DNA of 64,000 nucleotides. It comes from Roseicella frigidaeris. Lineage in GTDB: Bacteria; Pseudomonadota; Alphaproteobacteria; Acetobacterales; Acetobacteraceae. Each line of letters starts with the position of its first letter. Position 1 is the stretch's first letter. Location: the NCBI RefSeq assembly GCF_003258945.1, contig NZ_QLIX01000001.1:434001-498000 (forward strand), in the 5' to 3' direction. The translations under genes were made by a program, and so were the position numbers. Positions 60,671 to 64,000 of this stretch are shown here, one piece after another. Under the pieces are notes generated by a model, which was not told the DNA's origin, did not search any database, and saw nothing but the letters and a program-made list of their open reading frames with translations.

Positions 60671-62857
60671 ATGCCTGAACTCCTGATCGAACTCTTTTCC
60701 GAGGAGATTCCGGCGCGCATGCAGGCCCGTGCGGCCGAGGATCTCTGCGCCCTGCTGCAGAAATCCCTCGCGCCGCTGATGACCGCCGCGCCGCGCCCGC
60801 TCTTCGGGCCGCGCCGCATCGCGGCCTGCGGCGCCATGGCGGCCCGTGCCGAGACGCCGGGCAAGGAGGAGCGCGGCCCGCGCCTGGGTGCGCCCGATGC
60901 GGCGGTCGAGGGCTTCCTGCGCAAGCACGGCGCCACGCGCGAGGCGCTGGAGCAGGAGGGCCAGTTCTGGGTGCTGCGCAAGCCCGGCCAGGTGATCGAG
61001 GCGGCGGCGCTGATCGCCGAGCGGCTGCCGCCGCTGCTGCGCGGCTTCCCCTGGCCGAAGAGCATGCGTTGGGGCACCAGCGACTTCGCCTGGGTGCGGC
61101 CGCTGCAGCGCATCCTCTGCATCCTGGATGGCCGGCCGGTGCCCTTCGCCCTCGCCCATGGCGAGGATGCGGTGCATGGCCTCCTCGCCGCCGGGCTGAC
61201 CGAGGGGCACCGCGTGCTGGCCGGCACCGAACCCTTCGCGGTTTCGAGCCTCGCCGCCTACACCGCCGGGCTGCGGGAGCGCTTCGTCATCGCCGAGGCC
61301 GGCGAGCGCGAGCGGATCATCGCCGAGGGCATCGAACGCCTCGCCGCCGCCGAGGGGCTGGAGGTGGTGCCGGATCGCGGGCTGCTGGCCGAGGTGGCGG
61401 GCCTCGTCGAATGGCCGGTGCCGCTGCTCGGGCGCATCGACGACGCCTTCATGGACCTGCCGCCCGAGCTGATGCGCACCACCATGCGGGTGAACCAGCG
61501 CTACTTCGCCCTGCGCCATCCGGATGGCCGGGCCGCGCCGCGCTTCGCCATCGTCAGCAACATCATCCCCGGGGATGGCGGCGCGGCGATCGTCGCCGGC
61601 AATGAGCGGGTGCTGCGGGCGCGGCTCTCCGATGCCCGCTTCTTCTGGGATCTCGACCGTAAGCAGAAGCTGGAGAGCTTCCTGCCGAAGCTCGATGCCG
61701 TGGTGTTCCACGCCAAGCTCGGCACCCAGGGCGAGCGGGTGCGGCGGCTGGAGCGGCTGGCCGGGCTGATCGCGCCGGCGGTCGGCGCCGATCCGGCGCT
61801 GGCGGGCCGGGCGGCGCGGCTGGCCAAGGCCGACCTCGCCAGCGGCATGGTGGGCGAATTCCCCGAATTGCAGGGGGTGATGGGCCGCTACTACGCCCTT
61901 GCCGGCGGCGAGGACCCGCGCGTCGCCGAGGCGATCGGCGCGCATTACCGACCGCTCGGCCCCGGCGATGCGGTGCCTGCCGAGCCCGTGGCGGTGGCGG
62001 TGACGCTGGCCGACAAGCTGGACCAGCTCGCCGGCTTTTTTGCCGTCGGAGAGAGGCCGACTGGTTCCGGCGATCCGTTTGCACTCCGTCGCGCGGCGCT
62101 TGGTGTGATTCGGATTATTCGGGAGAATGGGCTGCGGCTGCGCTTGTTACAGCTCCTCGACAAAGCGGTAGCACCTATCCTTGAAACTCTGGCTCTGGCT
62201 GAGACCGAAAAGGCCCGAGAAACGCTAGAAGAGGCTCGCAAGCGCGGCTTGATCGGCGGGTCCATGCTGACAGTAATTCCGGGATCTCCATCGATCAGTC
62301 GTGGCACGAGTAGCGAGACATATTTAGCGAAAGCTTGGGATATCTTCGACTTCCTCGCCGAGCGACTCCGCGTCCAGCTCCGTGCCGAGGGCGCCCGGCA
62401 CGACATCGTCGCCGCCGTCTTCGGCGCCGCGCCGGATGACGACCTGGTCCGCCTGCTCGCCCGCTCCGACGCGCTCGCCCGCATGCTGGCGACGCCGGAC
62501 GGCGCCAACCTGCTGGCCGCCTACAAGCGCGCCGCCAACATCCTGCGGATCGAGAACCGCAAGGATGGGCCGCATGACGGGCCGGTGGAGGCCGTCCGGC
62601 TGGTGGCCGGGCCGGAGAAGGCCCTGGCCGCCGCCGTCGCGACGACGCGCGAGGCCGTCGCCGCCGCCCTGGCCGCCGAGGACTTCCTCGGCGCCATGGA
62701 GCATCTCGCCACCCTCCGCGCCCCGGTCGATGCCTTCTTCGACGGGGTCGTGGTGAACGATGCGGACCCGGAACTCCGCCGGAACCGCCTGCGTTTGCTG
62801 CACTCGCTCTGCGCCGCCATGGATGCGGTCGCGGATGTCTCAAAAATCGAAGGTTGA
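60671..62857 (+). CDS. glyS: Glycyl-tRNA synthetase beta subunit
   Basis: 728 residues. Opening LLIELFSEEIPARMQARAA, HD-domain region around LFGRIDDAF-like and DLPPELMRTTMRVNQRYF, and the FFAVGERPTGSGDPFALRRAALG block are GlyS hallmarks. Holds the tRNA anticodon- and body-binding parts. Unusual: nucleotides ~62040-62345 have ~55% GC and codons (tta, gta, cta, aca, aaa, gct) avoided elsewhere in the gene, coding residues ~457-558. No frameshift; the frame is intact across it. Confidence 0.96.
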   Translation: MPELLIELFSEEIPARMQARAAEDLCALLQKSLAPLMTAAPRPLFGPRRIAACGAMAARAETPGKEERGPRLGAPDAAVEGFLRKHGATREALEQEGQFWVLRKPGQVIEAAALIAERLPPLLRGFPWPKSMRWGTSDFAWVRPLQRILCILDGRPVPFALAHGEDAVHGLLAAGLTEGHRVLAGTEPFAVSSLAAYTAGLRERFVIAEAGERERIIAEGIERLAAAEGLEVVPDRGLLAEVAGLVEWPVPLLGRIDDAFMDLPPELMRTTMRVNQRYFALRHPDGRAAPRFAIVSNIIPGDGGAAIVAGNERVLRARLSDARFFWDLDRKQKLESFLPKLDAVVFHAKLGTQGERVRRLERLAGLIAPAVGADPALAGRAARLAKADLASGMVGEFPELQGVMGRYYALAGGEDPRVAEAIGAHYRPLGPGDAVPAEPVAVAVTLADKLDQLAGFFAVGERPTGSGDPFALRRAALGVIRIIRENGLRLRLLQLLDKAVAPILETLALAETEKARETLEEARKRGLIGGSMLTVIPGSPSISRGTSSETYLAKAWDIFDFLAERLRVQLRAEGARHDIVAAVFGAAPDDDLVRLLARSDALARMLATPDGANLLAAYKRAANILRIENRKDGPHDGPVEAVRLVAGPEKALAAAVATTREAVAAALAAEDFLGAMEHLATLRAPVDAFFDGVVVNDADPELRRNRLRLLHSLCAAMDAVADVSKIEG
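62040..62345 (+). other. Low-GC mosaic patch inside glyS
   Basis: By hand count positions 62101-62340 are 132/240 G+C (55%), while the surrounding gene is about 70% or above. Both edges are sharp (near ggcttttttgcc at the left, ttcgacttcctcgcc at the right). The encoded part begins with conserved FFAVGERPTGSGDPFALRR and continues into a variable region (LALAETEKARETLEEARKRG). Looks like recombination with DNA from a lower-GC relative; the frame is preserved. Confidence 0.65.
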
Positions 62858-62939
62858 CATTGGCCCGGTGTGGTAACGCGCCGTTCATAGATTCCTGTGC
62901 CGAACGGCGGCCATCCGGATCGCAAGGGGAACAGTGCCG

Positions 62940-64000
62940 ATGAGCAAGTGGGTTTACAGCTTCGGCGCCGGCCATAACGAGGGCAAGGCCGAGATGCGCA
63001 ACCTGCTGGGCGGTAAGGGCGCGAACCTGGCCGAGATGGCCAGCATCGGCCTGCCCGTCCCGCCCGGCTTCACCATCACCACCGAGGTCTGCACCTACTA
63101 CTACGACCACGGCAAGCAGTACCCGCCGGAGCTGAAGGACCAGGTCGGCACCGCCCTCAAGCGGGTGGAGGAGGCGGTCGGCGCCCGCTTCGGCGACGAC
63201 CGGACGCCGCTGCTCGTCTCCGTGCGCTCCGGCGCCCGGGTCTCCATGCCGGGCATGATGGACACCGTCCTCAATCTCGGCCTGAACGACCAGACGGTGG
63301 AGGGGCTCACCGCCGCCTCCGGCGATCCGCGCTTCGCCTGGGACAGCTACCGCCGCTTCATCCAGATGTATGGCAGCGTGGTGCTCGGCATCGACCATCA
63401 CCGCTTTGAGGAGATCATCGAGCATGTGAAGCTCGACCGCGGGGTGGTCGAGGACACGCAGCTCACCGCCCAGGACTGGCACCGGGTGGTGGACGGCTAC
63501 AAGGAGATGGTGGCCGAGGTGAAGGGCGAGCCCTTCCCGCAGGACCCAACGGCGCAGCTCTGGGGCGCCATCGGCGCCGTCTTCGGCTCCTGGATGAACC
63601 CGCGCGCCAACACCTATCGCCGCCTGCACGACATCCCGGCCGACTGGGGCACGGCGGTGAATGTCCAGGCCATGGTCTTCGGCAATATGGGCGAGGATTG
63701 CGCGACCGGCGTCTGCTTCACCCGCGACCCCTCGACCGGCGAGAACATCTTCTACGGCGAGTACCTGATCAACGCCCAGGGCGAGGATGTCGTCGCCGGC
63801 ATCCGCACGCCGCAGCCGATGTCGGAGGCCCGCGCCAAGCCGGACGAGCGGAGCATGGAGAAGGCCATGCCCGACGCCTACAAGGAGCTCGTCCAGGTCC
63901 GTGCGACGCTCGAGAAGCACTACACGGACATGCAGGACATCGAGTTCACCGTGCAGCAGAACAAGCTGTACATGCTGCAGACGCGCAACGGCAAACGCAC
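62940..64000 (+). CDS. ppdK: Pyruvate, phosphate dikinase, 3' end outside window
   Basis: ~353 residues visible of a ~890-residue family. ATG 62940 follows aaggggaacag. The nucleotide-binding N-terminal domain is clear: [57 protein letters not shown] and [22 protein letters not shown]. Interconverts pyruvate, ATP and phosphate with PEP, AMP and PPi, giving gluconeogenic or anaplerotic PEP. Same strand and 82 bp after glyS, a common alphaproteobacterial order. Confidence 0.96.
   Translation, partial: MSKWVYSFGAGHNEGKAEMRNLLGGKGANLAEMASIGLPVPPGFTITTEVCTYYYDHGKQYPPELKDQVGTALKRVEEAVGARFGDDRTPLLVSVRSGARVSMPGMMDTVLNLGLNDQTVEGLTAASGDPRFAWDSYRRFIQMYGSVVLGIDHHRFEEIIEHVKLDRGVVEDTQLTAQDWHRVVDGYKEMVAEVKGEPFPQDPTAQLWGAIGAVFGSWMNPRANTYRRLHDIPADWGTAVNVQAMVFGNMGEDCATGVCFTRDPSTGENIFYGEYLINAQGEDVVAGIRTPQPMSEARAKPDERSMEKAMPDAYKELVQVRATLEKHYTDMQDIEFTVQQNKLYMLQTRNGKR

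Noticed and set aside
62855-62880. TTGACA across the glyS stop codon as ppdK promoter -35
   Set aside because: No plausible -10 box at 16-18 bp spacing; the match may be accidental.
1-64000. CRISPR arrays, IS elements, rRNA or tRNA genes
   Set aside because: No regularly spaced direct repeats, no transposase-like protein, and no tRNA or rRNA consensus segments were found by eye on either strand.

Overview
The window is one stretch of very GC-rich chromosome packed with short-gap, often overlapping genes. Gene content suggests an alphaproteobacterium of the Acetobacteraceae, Roseomonas-like. The pointers are an expansion of Bug/TctC receptors, the alphaproteobacterial order S49 peptidase - glyQ - glyS - ppdK, the large NAD-glutamate dehydrogenase, and an htpX/SDHAF4-like pair. 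This is inferred from gene content only; no rRNA or tRNA gene was found. I support 64 protein genes. The first is cut by the left edge and the last (ppdK) by the right edge.

Layout. 1-12.7 kb: a DUF6817 protein, an OmpA-type porin, two tandem Bug receptors, an EamA exporter, a thioesterase/3-hydroxyisobutyryl-CoA hydrolase pair, two small envelope proteins, an isolated ABC ATPase with degenerate motifs, an exported superoxide dismutase, an SDR and a rhodanese. 12.8-18.5 kb: an acetamidase divergent from a MarR - FUSC - DUF1656 - HlyD efflux operon with a 22-bp perfect palindromic operator, then corA. 18.6-27 kb: further Bug receptors, a purine-type deaminase, a methionine-salvage operon mtnB-mtnD-mtnC with uraD fused to its end by overlap, tatA, and an OmpA-like/JmjC cupin pair. 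27.2-34.3 kb: NAD-glutamate dehydrogenase, Mug-type glycosylase, MFS permease, CBS-BON protein.

34.5-46.0 kb is the most distinctive region: an exopolysaccharide locus that mixes YjbF and YjbH with a 967-residue Wza/SLBB exporter, a Wzz-like co-polymerase, an O-antigen-ligase/polymerase, a heparinase II/III-type lyase, and two different phosphoglycosyl transferases at its two ends (WecA/MraY type and WcaJ type). It has no flippase, no tyrosine kinase and almost no ordinary glycosyltransferases, so it looks like a start-polymerise-export-trim module served by genes elsewhere. It ends in a 613-bp AT-richer stretch without a convincing gene.

46.6-59.5 kb: an SDHAF4-like protein with a proline-rich extension divergent from htpX, a ketopantoate-reductase-like enzyme, an overlapping SprT-like/DUF2786 pair, a VOC and a YdhR protein, a glycosyltransferase, a hemolysin-III-type membrane protein, a fifth Bug receptor, a prolyl-tRNA editing protein, and a conserved thioredoxin/TPR - Lon-N - Trm112 - DUF971 run. 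59.6-64 kb: glyQ, glyS and the start of ppdK. Inside glyS a sharply bounded ~300-bp patch has about 55% GC and foreign-looking codons.

The observations I would follow first are the hybrid exopolysaccharide locus, the glyS mosaic patch, the MarR operator, the degenerate ABC ATPase, and a 21-bp palindrome-containing sequence present at two convergent gene ends.
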